Position numbers and translations under genes: made by a program. Shown here in pieces: positions 1 through 8,835 of a stretch of DNA of 64,000 nucleotides. This DNA comes from Mesotoga prima MesG1.Ag.4.2 (GTDB lineage: Bacteria > Thermotogota > Thermotogae > Petrotogales > Kosmotogaceae): assembly GCF_000147715.2 (NCBI RefSeq), contig NC_017934.1:1922001-1986000 (forward strand), given 5' to 3'. The notes under the pieces are model-generated. The model saw only the letters and a list, made by a program, of their open reading frames with translations. It made no database searches and was not told the origin of the DNA. Position 1 is the stretch's first letter, and each line of letters starts with the position of its first letter.

Positions 1-574
1 GAATTAAATCGCACTCGGCATATCTGATATCGATATTATAGTGTTTACCCAGTCCCTCAAAGACAGAATTGTGAATTCTGTCGGGATCTATATCTTTCAC
101 TATGGACTTCGGAATGTAATCAATGCAAACGGCAACGGGCATTTCCGAAGCGTATTTGGTAGTCTCAAGAACATGAACCAGACAGCCGACTTCCAGGTCG
201 AGGAACTCACAGATTTTTTCTTCGCAAACACACTGATCGAATCGGCTTATCTCGCTTCTGGCAGAATGACCCTGGGATTCGATAAAGCTCCCTATGCTTG
301 AGAGCCTCTCGATTCCTCCCCTAATGATCGGATATCTATCTGTAACGAAAGTCCCAATTCCATGCTTCTTAAGTAGCAAACCCTCTCTTTGAAGGAGGCC
401 GATAGCTTCTCTCAGGGAATTCCTGCTAACCCCAAGCTCATGAGCAAGGTCCGGTTCCGAGGGCAATCACTCTCCTGCTTTGAGTTCACCATTCAAGATC
501 AGTTTTCTCAGTTCGCTATGAATCTTCCCAGAAAGTGAGACATGGGAATTGTGGTCGATACCTATCTCCCTCAT
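1..574 (-). pseudogene. GntR/HutC-family transcriptional regulator, interrupted by an in-frame stop and cut by the window edge
   Basis: Reading the minus strand from an ATG at 574 gives an N-terminal winged-helix GntR domain followed by the start of a UTRA effector domain, so the family is clear. The helix-turn-helix region has the expected order: a G-E-L-K-A-G-E stretch, then L-P-S-E-P-D-L-A, then the recognition helix with V-S-R-N-S-L-R-E-A. Between GE and LPSE, where the family usually has Arg, the codon is TGA (467-469), one transition from CGA. The frame is otherwise open to the window start. A GAGGCGGTG ribosome site precedes the ATG and a promoter/operator lies just upstream, so the gene was intact recently. 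GntR proteins normally repress sugar or amino-acid uptake genes; the target is not visible here. A read error at one base would restore the gene. Confidence 0.8.
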
Positions 575-594
575 TCGCACCGCCTCTTGAATGT

Positions 595-642
595 TGTAGG
601 ATGTCCTACAGCTTAATATACACTATTCATCTTCAGAAACAA
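595..642 (-). promoter_or_regulatory. Promoter and palindromic operator of the GntR gene
   Basis: On the minus strand a TTGTTT -35 (637-642) and TATATT -10 (615-620) are separated by 16 bases. Immediately downstream, over the expected transcription start, is the perfect palindrome TGTAGGA-TG-TCCTACA (595-610). Its position next to the GntR start codon suggests autorepression. The palindrome is seen directly; its use as the GntR operator is inferred. Confidence 0.6.
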
Positions 643-984
643 AGACTGTGGAACCCTTTTAGTTTGCGATTTGCCATCATCAGTCCACTGTACTAGGAAT
701 CGGAATTCCGGCGAAGATCGTGCTGGAGCGCAAGGCAGGGCAGGGACATCCCAGGTCGCAATGCCGGCTAAGAACATGCCGGGACGCGAGGCCGACTGCT
801 TCGGGAAGTGATGCCCTTATAGAACATTGGACGCAATACACTGAGGAGCATCAGTGGACGCAAGGCTGGGCAAGAACTGCCCAGGTCGCAATGCTCGCTT
901 CGCGGGGAAAGAGCGGATGAACACTGATGAAAGCCACGTTGCCGGTCAACGGTTCTCCCTGCCGAGCGGGAGTATGTAAAGAAG
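643..984. repeat. Intergenic repeat island left of the IS element
   Basis: No credible gene. Two 35-base direct copies, identical at 30 positions, lie at 730-764 and 860-894. The stretch at about 922-957 (core CCACGTT, GTCAACGGTT) recurs with few changes at 31922-31957. The sequence therefore belongs to the same dispersed intergenic repeat families that fill 4252-4800, 6699-7150, 31762-32947 and 33662-34310. Confidence 0.6.
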
Positions 985-2285
985 ATTGTGTAAACCCTCT
1001 AGAATGGAAGAGAAGATTGGAGGGAAAAGAAGATGAAATTTGACAGAGAAAAGATCAAGTCGTTAATCGAGAAGAATGGATTTGAAAACGTTGGAGATGT
1101 TCAAGAGGCAATGAAGGAATTGTTTGGTGACGTAATCAAAGAAATGCTTGAAGGAGAACTGGAAGATGAGCTTGGATATTCGAAGCATGACTACAAGAAC
1201 AAAGAGACTGACAATTCCAGGAATGGACATAGCAAGAAGACAGTTAGGAGCGATTACGGAGAAATAGAACTTGAGATACCAAGAGACAGGAAAGGTGAAT
1301 TTGAACCGGTTGTTGTGAAGAAACACCAGAGGGACATTTCTGGTATAGAGGATCAGATAATCTCCATGTATGCAAGGGGAATGACAGTAAGAGATATTCA
1401 GAGTCATATAGAGGATATCTACGGTTCCAGATTGTCTGCAGAGAGCGTAAGCAGGATAACGGACAAGATACTGCCACTGGTCTCCGAATGGAGAAACAGA
1501 CCATTAGAATCTGCGTATGCGATAGTCTACATGGATGCCGTATTCTTCAGGGTCGTTGAAAGCAACCAGGTAAGGAAGAAAGCACTCTATATAGCCTTAG
1601 GAGTATCCCTAAATGGCCACAAAGACATTCTAGGCATGTGGATAAGTGAAACAGAAGGAGCAAGCTACTGGCTAAGCATTCTCAACGAATTGAAGAATCG
1701 CGGGGTTGAAGACGTGGCAATCTTCTCAATAGATGCATTAAGCCGGAATGGAAGAAGCCATAGAGGCTGTATATCCATTCTCAGAGGTTCAGAAGTGCAT
1801 AGTTCACCAGATAAGAAACACCATGAGATATGTTACCTGGAGGGATCGTAGACCTCTAGCACGCGATCTCAAGACAATTTATCAGGCACCTACAAGAGAG
1901 GCAGGATGGAATGCATTGCTTGCACTAGAAGAGAAGTGGGGCGACAAATACCACTTGTCAATAAAAAGCTGGAAAGATAACTGGGAAACTCTCTCAACCT
2001 TCTTTCAATATCCAGAGGAACTGAGAAGATTGGTTTATACAACTAATCCCATTGAATCAGTTAATAGACAACTCAGGAAGGTGACGAAGAACAAAGGAGT
2101 CTTTCCAACAGACAATTCTCTCTTAAAGATGGCTTATCTAGCAATAATGAACATAACAAAGAAATGGACAGTAAGAACTCTTGATTGGTCCAGGATCCTT
2201 ACTCAACTTGTGATAAAGTATGAAAGATTAGCTAAGTACATAAGCTGATTCTTAAACCCATTACAAAAAAGGGGTTTACACAAAA
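985..2285 (+). mobile_element. IS256-family insertion sequence, decayed
   Basis: Inverted ends TTGTGTAAACCCT (986-998) and its complement AGGGGTTTACACAA (2270-2283) flank a mutator-type transposase, as in the IS256 family. The ends are approximate by a few bases. I could not find a clean 8-9 base target duplication, which suggests an old insertion or later rearrangement. The element lies in an intergenic repeat island next to a group II intron. Confidence 0.8.
1033..2248 (+). pseudogene. IS256/mutator-type transposase, frameshifted
   Basis: The first part (1033 to about 1745) carries the N-terminal region and the start of the DDE core, including the segment with YMDAVFF (first catalytic Asp) and FSIDAL (second Asp). 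The family continues with an EAIEAVYP...CIVHQIRN segment, which is found in the +1 frame from about 1748 and runs to 2248 with the TTNPIES(V)N region that contains the last catalytic Glu. The reading frame shifts near 1741-1747. IS256 transposases are normally made from a single frame of about 400 codons, without programmed frameshifting, so this copy is probably dead. A one-base sequencing error would give the same picture. Confidence 0.85.
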
Positions 2286-2354
2286 AAAGAGACAGAACCC
2301 CGAGCGGTTCAAAACATCGAGTAGGAGAGGGGCGGAGCCCCTCGCCCTCTCACA

Positions 2355-2385
2355 GAACCGTGCGTACGGGCCACGTACACGGCTC
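2355..2385 (-). ncRNA. Group II intron 1 domain V
   Basis: The minus strand shows the catalytic hairpin GAGCCGTG ... CACGGTTC with the conserved AGC triad at its base. Domain VI follows (GGGCGAGGGG/CCCCTCTCC) with the terminal CTACTCGAT. The maturase stop codon (2384-2386) overlaps the first bases of domain V. Confidence 0.85.
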
Positions 2386-3679
2386 ATGGATCAAGTATCG
2401 GAAATTTCGACAGGGGATGATGGTATTTTGTCATATCGACTAGGTTCATCTCTTCAAAGAACCTGTTGGGGATGGCGTAATTGGCTGCTTTTGAGTGAGA
2501 AGATCGCCATTTGTTCATTCTCATGTTGACTTTCTCTTTCCATCCGGTCCTTCTGAGAACTCTGTTCAGTTTCTTGGTGGTCTTCCACTGGTGTAGTATG
2601 ATGGCTCTTAGCCTTCTCCTTATCCAGCTCAGAAGTCCCCTCAAAATGGATTGGAAATCCACTATCCTGAAATAGCTGGCGAATCCCCTCAACAGTGGAT
2701 TGAGCTGTTTCACTATCTCCTTTACCGGCCTGCTCTGATTCCTTCTTGTAAGTTTCCTGACCTTTTCCTTGAATCTCTTCAATCTGGATTTCTCTATCCC
2801 CACTCTCTCGCCTTTTATTTCGAAGCCAAGAAAGTGAAATCCATCTTCAAGTGTTGTGATTCTCGTCTTGTTTCTGTTGACCTTGAGCTTCATGTCAATC
2901 TCCAGTATGTTTATCGCGATTGCCAGAAACTCTCGGGCTTCTTCCTGGGTTTTCGAGAAGATCAGTATGTCGTCTGCGTATCTGACTATCCTTATTCCTC
3001 TGGCTTTCATCTTCTGATCGAATTCGTTCAGATAGATGTTAGCCAGCAGCGGGCTTATTACTCCTCCCTGTGGACTGCCAGTCTCTGTTGCCTTCCAGAC
3101 TCCATCTTCCATTACTCCGCTCTTCAGTATTGCCCGTATGAGTTTGAGTATCTTTCCATCACTCACTCTCTCGGCTACGGAGTCTATTATCTTCTCATGA
3201 TCCAGAGTGTCGAAACATTCACTGAGGTCAAGTTCCACTACATTACACAGTCCGTATTTGGATGCGAAGGCTTTCGCCTTCTCCACTGCCTGCCAGGCAT
3301 TTCTTCCCTTTCTGTAACCGTAACTGGAGGGATGGAATCCTTCCTCGAATATCGGTTCGAGTACCTCCTTGAGAGATTGCTGTACAACCCTGTCTCTCAC
3401 TGCAGGTATTCCCAATTGCCTCGTTTTACCGTCGGCTTTCGGGATCTCTACCCTCCTGAGTGACATGGGTTTGTATTCGCCTCTCTTGATTTCTCCGGAT
3501 AGTCTCTCGATTTCTTCGGGAAGTTTCTCTGCGAATATCTCTACGGTTACTCCGTCTATACCGGGGGCTCCTCTGTTGGATTCTACCCTGCCATAGGCTT
3601 TTAAAAGGTTCTTCTCCGAATAGACTTTGTCGATTAGACTGTAATACTTCATCTCTTTCTCCTGTATGCTCTCTTCCAA
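2384..3679 (-). CDS. ltrA: Group II intron reverse transcriptase/maturase (431 aa), no endonuclease domain
   Basis: Intron-encoded protein that helps the intron RNA fold and splice and copies it into DNA. Visible motifs in order: RT0/RT1 region with NRGAPGIDG (about 35-43), GIPAVRDRVVQQ (90-101), the DLSECFD metal-binding segment (151-157), GSPQGGVISPLLANIYL (201-217), and the active site YADD (234-237). The maturase X domain follows with a GFASYFR-type segment near residue 330. It ends at 431 residues with no HNH endonuclease, as usual for IIC-like introns. The frame is intact, so the protein may be functional. ORFs antisense to it are shadows. Confidence 0.92.
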   Translation of the reverse strand: MEESIQEKEMKYYSLIDKVYSEKNLLKAYGRVESNRGAPGIDGVTVEIFAEKLPEEIERLSGEIKRGEYKPMSLRRVEIPKADGKTRQLGIPAVRDRVVQQSLKEVLEPIFEEGFHPSSYGYRKGRNAWQAVEKAKAFASKYGLCNVVELDLSECFDTLDHEKIIDSVAERVSDGKILKLIRAILKSGVMEDGVWKATETGSPQGGVISPLLANIYLNEFDQKMKARGIRIVRYADDILIFSKTQEEAREFLAIAINILEIDMKLKVNRNKTRITTLEDGFHFLGFEIKGERVGIEKSRLKRFKEKVRKLTRRNQSRPVKEIVKQLNPLLRGFASYFRIVDFQSILRGLLSWIRRRLRAIILHQWKTTKKLNRVLRRTGWKEKVNMRMNKWRSSHSKAANYAIPNRFFEEMNLVDMTKYHHPLSKFPILDP

Positions 3680-4251
3680 CAGTTGTAGTTTCAGATTTTG
3701 TTTCGACAGTTTATTACTGGCTTCTCTACCCTTTCGGGAATCTGTACCTTGTCTTTAACTGTCTAAGCTGAATCTCTTATCTGTCTTCCGATCACATTTC
3801 TTCGATCCTTCCCCCCTTCGCAAGTGATGGAGCCTTTCGACTTCCCCATCACCCCCTTGGCTTTTAGCCAAGGTCCCTTCCCCTTTCGGAGAGGTTCTTC
3901 ACTACTACGGGTTCGTCTGCCATCCTCCTGAGCTTTCCGTTAACTTGGATCACCTCCTTGCTAACGGTTACCCCTTTCGGACTCATGAGGACTTCCCCGG
4001 GTAAGATACACCACTTTCATCCGAATCCTGCCATCCAAACCTTTACAGCTGGAGTCAGGGCTTTCCCTTATCTGGCAGGGTTACCCTACTGTAACGGCCA
4101 TCCCTGGTTCACTTTCGTTCAGTTCCGGACTTTGCCTCGGGCTTCCTTCAGATTCACCGTTACCAGTGACACCCTTGCCTCTGGCTAATGCTTCTTTGAC
4201 TCCCCGCATTCGGGTCTTTCACCCTATAGTTGTGTATCATGCCGGGCGCAC

Positions 4252-4800
4252 CAGATCCCGAAACAAGTTCGGGATGACAGCGTATGGTTACTCCGAAAAC
4301 GCCCAATTCCGTCATTCCGACAAAGCTCCTGGTCGGAATCTCGATGTTATTGCTTCATGGCTTTCCCCGGCGAACGGAAAACCATTCAACGGCCAACCAG
4401 TTCCTTTGCTCTTTCCACCCTCCGACCTCCGACACCCCGACAACGGTCTTCAAAAGTGCAGATCCCGAAACAAGTTCGGGATGACCCTGAACAGAGACCC
4501 CAAACAGAAGCCCTGAACAAGAGCATTTCAGGGCAGGCTCATTGGGGCAGGCTTCAGGACAGGCTCAGTGGGATAACAAGTAACGGTTACTGCGAAAAGG
4601 CTAGATGCCGTCATTCCGACAAAGCTCCTGTTCGGAATCTTGGTACTCTTGCTTCACGGTTTTGACCAATAACGAAGAACAGATTCTTTCTCTGGAACGA
4701 AGAACAGGTTTTTTGTTTGGAGAACGGAGAACCATTCAGCAGTGAACCTCTTTTGCTCTTACGAACCTCCAACCACCAACCTCCGACCCCGGCCTTTTTG
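4252..4800. repeat. Composite hairpin repeats between the two introns
   Basis: No gene. Two copies of hairpin A (CCCGAA-ACAAG-TTCGGG at 4257-4273 and 4464-4480) and two of hairpin B (ATTCCGAC-N10-GTCGGAAT at 4314-4339; a variant at 4613-4638) alternate. A related hairpin, CCCTGAA/TTCAGGG, lies near 4511-4533. The two A copies are 207 bases apart, the same module length as in the islands at 32142-32603 and 33876-34101. Translations of this stretch are repeat artefacts. Confidence 0.8.
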
Positions 4801-4839
4801 GTGAGTAGCCCAGGGGGATTTCACCCCCAGGCTCTCTCA

Positions 4840-4873
4840 GAACCGGACTTGAACCTCTCGATTCATCCGGCTC
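4840..4873 (-). ncRNA. Group II intron 2 domain V
   Basis: 34-nucleotide hairpin on the minus strand, GAGCCGGATGAA ... TTCAAGTCCGGTTC, with a GAGA-type loop and the AGC triad. The domain VI hairpin follows directly. Confidence 0.85.
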
Positions 4874-4876
4874 CCA

Positions 4877-6112
4877 TTATCCAGCCGTATAGAATATCCC
4901 CATTGTCCAGTGTACAAATAGACGAGGCTCTCTGCGAGCAAGAGTTTCTAGCCATTTACCCGCTTTTGTACGACCTCTCCTTTTCTTGTACTTGTTTCTT
5001 ACCCACTGAACTAAGGCTTTGTTTAGCTGACTCAGTACTGTATACATCTCAAATCTGCGAAAGTGTCCATAGTAGTTTATCCAACCTCTTATTACCGGGT
5101 TGATTCTTTCTGAGAGTTCTTCAATACTCAGGTATGACTTGGTTTGAAGTCTCATTCTCCGGATCTTCTGTCTCATCGCCTTCTTTGCCTGTTCACTCAC
5201 TGCAGGGGTGAAGCTGTAGAAGATCCTCCCGTTTCTGGCTTTGCAGCTACGGACTCTGAAGGTGTATCCTAGAAAGTCAAAGCTTGTATTTGGATACTCG
5301 CCCTTCCTTTTATCGTCTTTGCAGTAGACAATACGGGTCTTCTCTGGATGAAGCTTTAGTTTGCATTCTTCCATTCTTTCTTTGAGACTTTCAAGAAGAA
5401 GCCGGGCTTCCTCCAGAGTTCTACAGTGTATCACTCCATCATCTGCGTATCTGGCAAAGGGCTTATCCGGATGAGTTCTCTCCATCCACTTGTCGAAGGC
5501 GTAATGCATGAAGAGGTTAGCCAGTACAGGGCTTATTACCCCTCCCTGTGGCGTTCCCTTGCTCCTCTCTTCGACTCTTCCATTCGCTTGCATAAAGGGT
5601 GCTTTCAGCCATCTCTCTATGTAGAGTATTAGCCATGGAATCTTCACATGTTTCTTGACTGCCCTCATTAGTAGTTCATGGTCTATGTTGTCGAACAGTC
5701 CTTTAATGTCGAATTCCAGTACCCAGTCATACCGCCAGCATCTCTGCCTCGTTACTTCAAGGGCATCTATCGCTGACTTTCCCTCCCTGTATCCGTAGGA
5801 GTCCTTATGGAAGTATGGATCTACCAGGGGATTGAGATAGATTTTGGCTACCATCTGGGCTACTCTGTCCCCCACTGTGGGGATTCCCAGTACTCTCTTT
5901 CCTCCACTCTTCTTTTCTATCTCTATAGCTTTTACTGGAGGTGGAAAGTAACTGCCCGAGGTCATTCGATTCCAAATCTTGTAGAGATTGTTGTCAAGAT
6001 CGGCTTCGAACTCTTCCAGGCTTACCTCGTCTATTCCTTCTGCCCCTCTGTTCTCTTTCACTTTCTTGAATGCTTCCAGTACTACTTTCTTGGGGATTTC
6101 ATACGACCTCAT
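4877..6112 (-). CDS. ltrA: Group II intron reverse transcriptase/maturase (411 aa)
   Basis: Splicing and mobility protein of intron 2. Motifs in order: NRGAEGIDEVS (21-31), GIPTVGDRVAQ (76-86), the FDIKGLFD metal-binding segment (134-141), GTPQGGVISPVLANLFMHY (186-204), and the YADD active site (222-225). The maturase domain continues with INPVIRGWINYYGHF. The sequence type (VLANLFMHYAFDKWM, RYADDGVIHC) resembles the bacterial D-like lineage; I could not test that. There is no C-terminal HNH domain. The frame is intact. A GGAG lies about 12 bases before the ATG. Confidence 0.92.
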   Translation of the reverse strand: MRSYEIPKKVVLEAFKKVKENRGAEGIDEVSLEEFEADLDNNLYKIWNRMTSGSYFPPPVKAIEIEKKSGGKRVLGIPTVGDRVAQMVAKIYLNPLVDPYFHKDSYGYREGKSAIDALEVTRQRCWRYDWVLEFDIKGLFDNIDHELLMRAVKKHVKIPWLILYIERWLKAPFMQANGRVEERSKGTPQGGVISPVLANLFMHYAFDKWMERTHPDKPFARYADDGVIHCRTLEEARLLLESLKERMEECKLKLHPEKTRIVYCKDDKRKGEYPNTSFDFLGYTFRVRSCKARNGRIFYSFTPAVSEQAKKAMRQKIRRMRLQTKSYLSIEELSERINPVIRGWINYYGHFRRFEMYTVLSQLNKALVQWVRNKYKKRRGRTKAGKWLETLARREPRLFVHWTMGIFYTAG

Positions 6113-6698
6113 CTTGTCTGTTGGCTCCTTCCTTGTCTCTGTTCACAGTTCCTCCCTTTCGGTTGTCTGCACAGAGTTGGTTGACTAACCTACAAAACTG
6201 GATAACACAGTCCCTTCGCTCCACTCCCATTACAGGAGCTTCATCACTACTACGGACTGTTCCGCCCCTGAATCTGGCATCGGTACTTTCACCCTCGTGG
6301 GTTCTTCCACTTGCGGCTTTTCCCTTAACATCCAGATCCAGGTTCCCAAGTTCCTAATCAAAGCCTGTACCAGGGTCACGCCACCTATATGCCGGTCACC
6401 ATCTGGACAGTAAGCAGGTTTCCTCCAGACTTATCCCGGGATAGTTGCACCCCCCGGTTTTGATGACACTAGTAGTTCTTACGACACGTTCACGGTGATT
6501 CACTTGTATTCGTCTCCTCTGGTACTCACCTGACGGGATCACTGTCCCGCCTTTTCCCGTAACGTTCACTACCATGGCTCTTTACCACAGCAGCTTACGG
6601 TGGTTTGAAGCCTCCACCTGCATGGCGGCTTCGAGGGGCCCTCCCTCATCTTCAATTAAGCATGGCTAGAAGTTTCCTTCTTCGCCTTCTTGGCACAC

Positions 6699-7150
6699 TG
6701 CATCTTGCAACTAATCCTTTGCTCTTTCCAACCCCCAACTCGCAACCCTCGACCACAGTTTTTCAAAAGCCCAGATCCTGAACAGGAGCACTTCAGGATT
6801 ACAGAATAGGTTTGTTCTAATCAGATTACATTAGTTTGCCCGCTCTTTTTCTTAGGTTTTTGCCTCCTGGTGCGTAAGCGCCAGCATCGCTTCCCCGGAT
6901 GACCTTCCAGGCATCACTTCCTCGCGCCAGCGAGCCTCACTTCCTGCCGGAGGCAGCATCACTTCTGATCTTGATGCCACCAACCTCCGACCACTTGCAA
7001 ATGTTTGACCAAGAACGAAGAACAGATTCTTGCTCTGGAACCAAGAACATGCTCTATTCAGTGAACGGTGAACCATTCAACGAAGAACCATTTTCTCCTG
7101 CTCTTTGTCTTTGCGAATGAAATCGAATTAGGTTTATCTAATATAATAGT
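6699..7150. repeat. Repeat island right of intron 2
   Basis: No gene seen. It contains a hairpin related to hairpin A (CCTGAA-N9-TTCAGG near 6777-6797), the phrase TTGCATCTTGCAACT shared with the island at 33662-34310, and AACGAAGAACAGATTCTT-type phrases shared with the islands at 4252-4800 and 31762-32947. A TATAAT at 7142-7147 is too close to the ribosome site of the next gene to be an obvious promoter for it. Confidence 0.6.
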
Positions 7151-7158
7151 GGAGAGAC

Positions 7159-8808
7159 TTGAAGCTTTGGAGGTACCCTGTGCGGAGATTATTTCTAGTC
7201 GGTATATTGCTAATCTTGTTGACCAGTAGTTTCGCCGAGGTTCTTAAAAGAAGAGGTACGGAAGAAGAATTCTCTTACTCGGAGTTAGCCGGAGGTTCGA
7301 TTACACTGCCGGTCGATACTACGTTCAGATTCATTCCAGGCTTTGAGCTTTCGGAGGGTGATTTCTGGGTTACTTTTGCGATCCAGGATCCGCTTTTCAG
7401 ATGGGCAAGCGGCGACGAATTGAGTCCTTGCCTGGTGGAAAAGTACGAGCTGTTGAATTCGAACAAGTCACTTATCATAAAGCTCAGAGACGATATTTTC
7501 TGGTATGACGGAACGCCTATAACCAGTGCGGATTTAGAGTACTCGATAAAAGCCTGGAAGAGCACCGAAAGCTCTCCGGTCTATGAGGCTCTCAATGATC
7601 CGCGGTTTGGCTGGTTTTCCGTCGTCGACGGCAAGACCGTGGTTTTCAATTTCAATGATTCGTATCCCGAATTCTTGAACTCTTTGAGAACGGGCATACT
7701 CGCCAAACATATTTACTCCGACAGACTTGGAATCGAACCGGAGAGCCTGGAAGAGAACATGGAGATGGATAAACCACCCGTGGAAGCTACATCAGGGTCG
7801 TTCATGCTCGATCCGGCAAGCGTAAAAGGCAACATTATTCTAAAGAGAAACCCGAACTGGCACGGAGGATCTGGAGACGATCTCTTTCCGCTAGTATTCG
7901 AGAGTTGGCCTGGAAAGAGCCTTCTAGATGAAATAAGGCTCGTGGAAGTGGCAGAGCCTCTTGACAGAATTGAGATGTTCGATGCGGGCGAGCTGCATCT
8001 TCTCTTCAGTGAACCGGACCATAACGAGTCTCTTCTTAGTGAAGCGGCTTCCGGAAAGTTCAAATCGGGAAGCTTCCCGGATGGTAGTTATCACGTTATC
8101 CTCATAAATCATAGAAACGCGCTCCTGGCAGAAAGGGGAGTGAGACAGGCACTCAAGATGTCTCTTGACTACGAATCTCTTCTTGAAGCCCTCCCCAACT
8201 CCATTGGGACTTTCATCCCTGTGGATCCCAGGACGTCCATTTTTAAGACTTTGCAAGCTCAGATAGTGGATCTTCCGTACGATCCGGATAAGGCAAAGAC
8301 CTTTCTTTCAAATGCAGGTTATCCGGGTAGCATAACTTTGTCGATCAAGGTCTATCATGGAATTGAGAATATATTGCTGGAGGAGCTCCAGAAGAGCTGG
8401 GACAAGATAGGTGTGAAACTCGAAGTTGAAAGGCTCGATTGGGGAAGCCTTCTTCGTGACATAGACGAAGGTGATTACGAGCTGGTCTATCTTCGAGTCG
8501 AGGCCTTTGATTATCCCGAGATAGCCCCATGGACCAATGAGTATGAGCATGATTTGAAGACAGGCTGGGAAGTGGGTTATGTAAATCCACAGATTTTCAG
8601 GATTATGAGAAGGGCCGCCATTGAAACTGACTGGCGAAAACGTGCTCCCTATTATCTTGGGTCATACAGGATATGGACGAACGATGTACCGGTTCTAGTT
8701 CTTGCCTACAATCTCTCTTACGCTTTCTGGAATAGCCAGCTCAGCGGGCCGGTCCCGGGCAGAGGGGAGCTTTACGAGAATCTTGCTGAATGGTATTTAC
8801 AGAAATGA
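7159..8808 (+). CDS. ABC transporter solute-binding protein, family 5 (peptide/oligosaccharide type), 549 aa
   Basis: Extracytoplasmic receptor that would deliver a peptide or sugar to an ABC permease. The start is TTG (7159) with GGAGAG 2-7 bases upstream. A signal peptide of about 26 residues (VRRLFLVGILLILLTSSFAE) precedes a SBP_bac_5 domain, with LSPCLVEKYELLNSNKSLIIKLRDDIFWYDGTP-type motif (two short pieces visible at about 90-125) and a WDKIGVKLEV segment near 410. In Thermotogota, proteins of this family often bind oligosaccharides, so a sugar is as likely as a peptide. No permease or ATPase genes are beside it. Instead an alpha-toroid protein and a KDPG aldolase follow with gaps of about 25 bases, probably one operon. 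Confidence 0.88.
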   Translation: MKLWRYPVRRLFLVGILLILLTSSFAEVLKRRGTEEEFSYSELAGGSITLPVDTTFRFIPGFELSEGDFWVTFAIQDPLFRWASGDELSPCLVEKYELLNSNKSLIIKLRDDIFWYDGTPITSADLEYSIKAWKSTESSPVYEALNDPRFGWFSVVDGKTVVFNFNDSYPEFLNSLRTGILAKHIYSDRLGIEPESLEENMEMDKPPVEATSGSFMLDPASVKGNIILKRNPNWHGGSGDDLFPLVFESWPGKSLLDEIRLVEVAEPLDRIEMFDAGELHLLFSEPDHNESLLSEAASGKFKSGSFPDGSYHVILINHRNALLAERGVRQALKMSLDYESLLEALPNSIGTFIPVDPRTSIFKTLQAQIVDLPYDPDKAKTFLSNAGYPGSITLSIKVYHGIENILLEELQKSWDKIGVKLEVERLDWGSLLRDIDEGDYELVYLRVEAFDYPEIAPWTNEYEHDLKTGWEVGYVNPQIFRIMRRAAIETDWRKRAPYYLGSYRIWTNDVPVLVLAYNLSYAFWNSQLSGPVPGRGELYENLAEWYLQK

Positions 8809-8835
8809 AAGGACAACATAAAGGGGGTATTAAAA

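Larger units (their letters stand above)
2316..4251 (-). mobile_element. Group II intron 1, complete with maturase, inserted beside a repeat hairpin
   Basis: The minus strand starts at 4251 with GTGCGCCCGG, the usual group II 5' end, holds about 570 bases of intron RNA domains, then a maturase gene, then domain V (2355-2385) and a domain VI-like hairpin, and ends ...CCTACTCGAT at 2316. The boundaries are confirmed by an uninterrupted relative in this window: joining the plus-strand flanks (2298-2315 to 4252-4261) gives a sequence nearly identical to 32122-32150, with one substitution and one missing base. The 5' exon ends just after the repeat hairpin CCCGAA/TTCGGG (4257-4273). Inserting next to a hairpin is a habit of the IIC class, which also lacks an endonuclease domain, as here. 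The class call is an inference. Confidence 0.9.
4801..6698 (-). mobile_element. Group II intron 2, complete with maturase, different class from intron 1
   Basis: On the minus strand the element starts at 6698 with GTGTGCCAAGAAGG, has about 585 bases of structured 5' domains, a maturase gene, domain V (4840-4873), a domain VI hairpin (CTGGGGG/CCCCCTGG), and ends ...GGGCTACTCAC at 4801. The flanks match the dispersed repeat at about 34231-34280: the sequence beyond 6698 (TGCATCTTGCAACT) and that before 4801 (GGCCTTTTTG) occur there close together. The 5' and 3' ends are therefore likely correct to within a few bases. Maturase sequence and domain V differ clearly from intron 1, so these are independent arrivals. 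Confidence 0.85.

Noticed and set aside
467-469. Selenocysteine or other recoding of TGA in the GntR gene (and at 62657)
   Set aside because: The family uses Arg at this spot, no SECIS-like hairpin follows, and the two TGAs would need different amino acids.
2651-3463. 270-codon frame antisense to the intron 1 maturase
   Set aside because: A shadow of the strongly coding opposite strand, with no start-site support.
2316-6698. The two reverse transcriptases as retrons or diversity-generating elements
   Set aside because: Both have maturase domains and are followed by clear domain V/VI hairpins and intron-type ends, so they are group II introns. No msr/msd or variable-repeat region is present.
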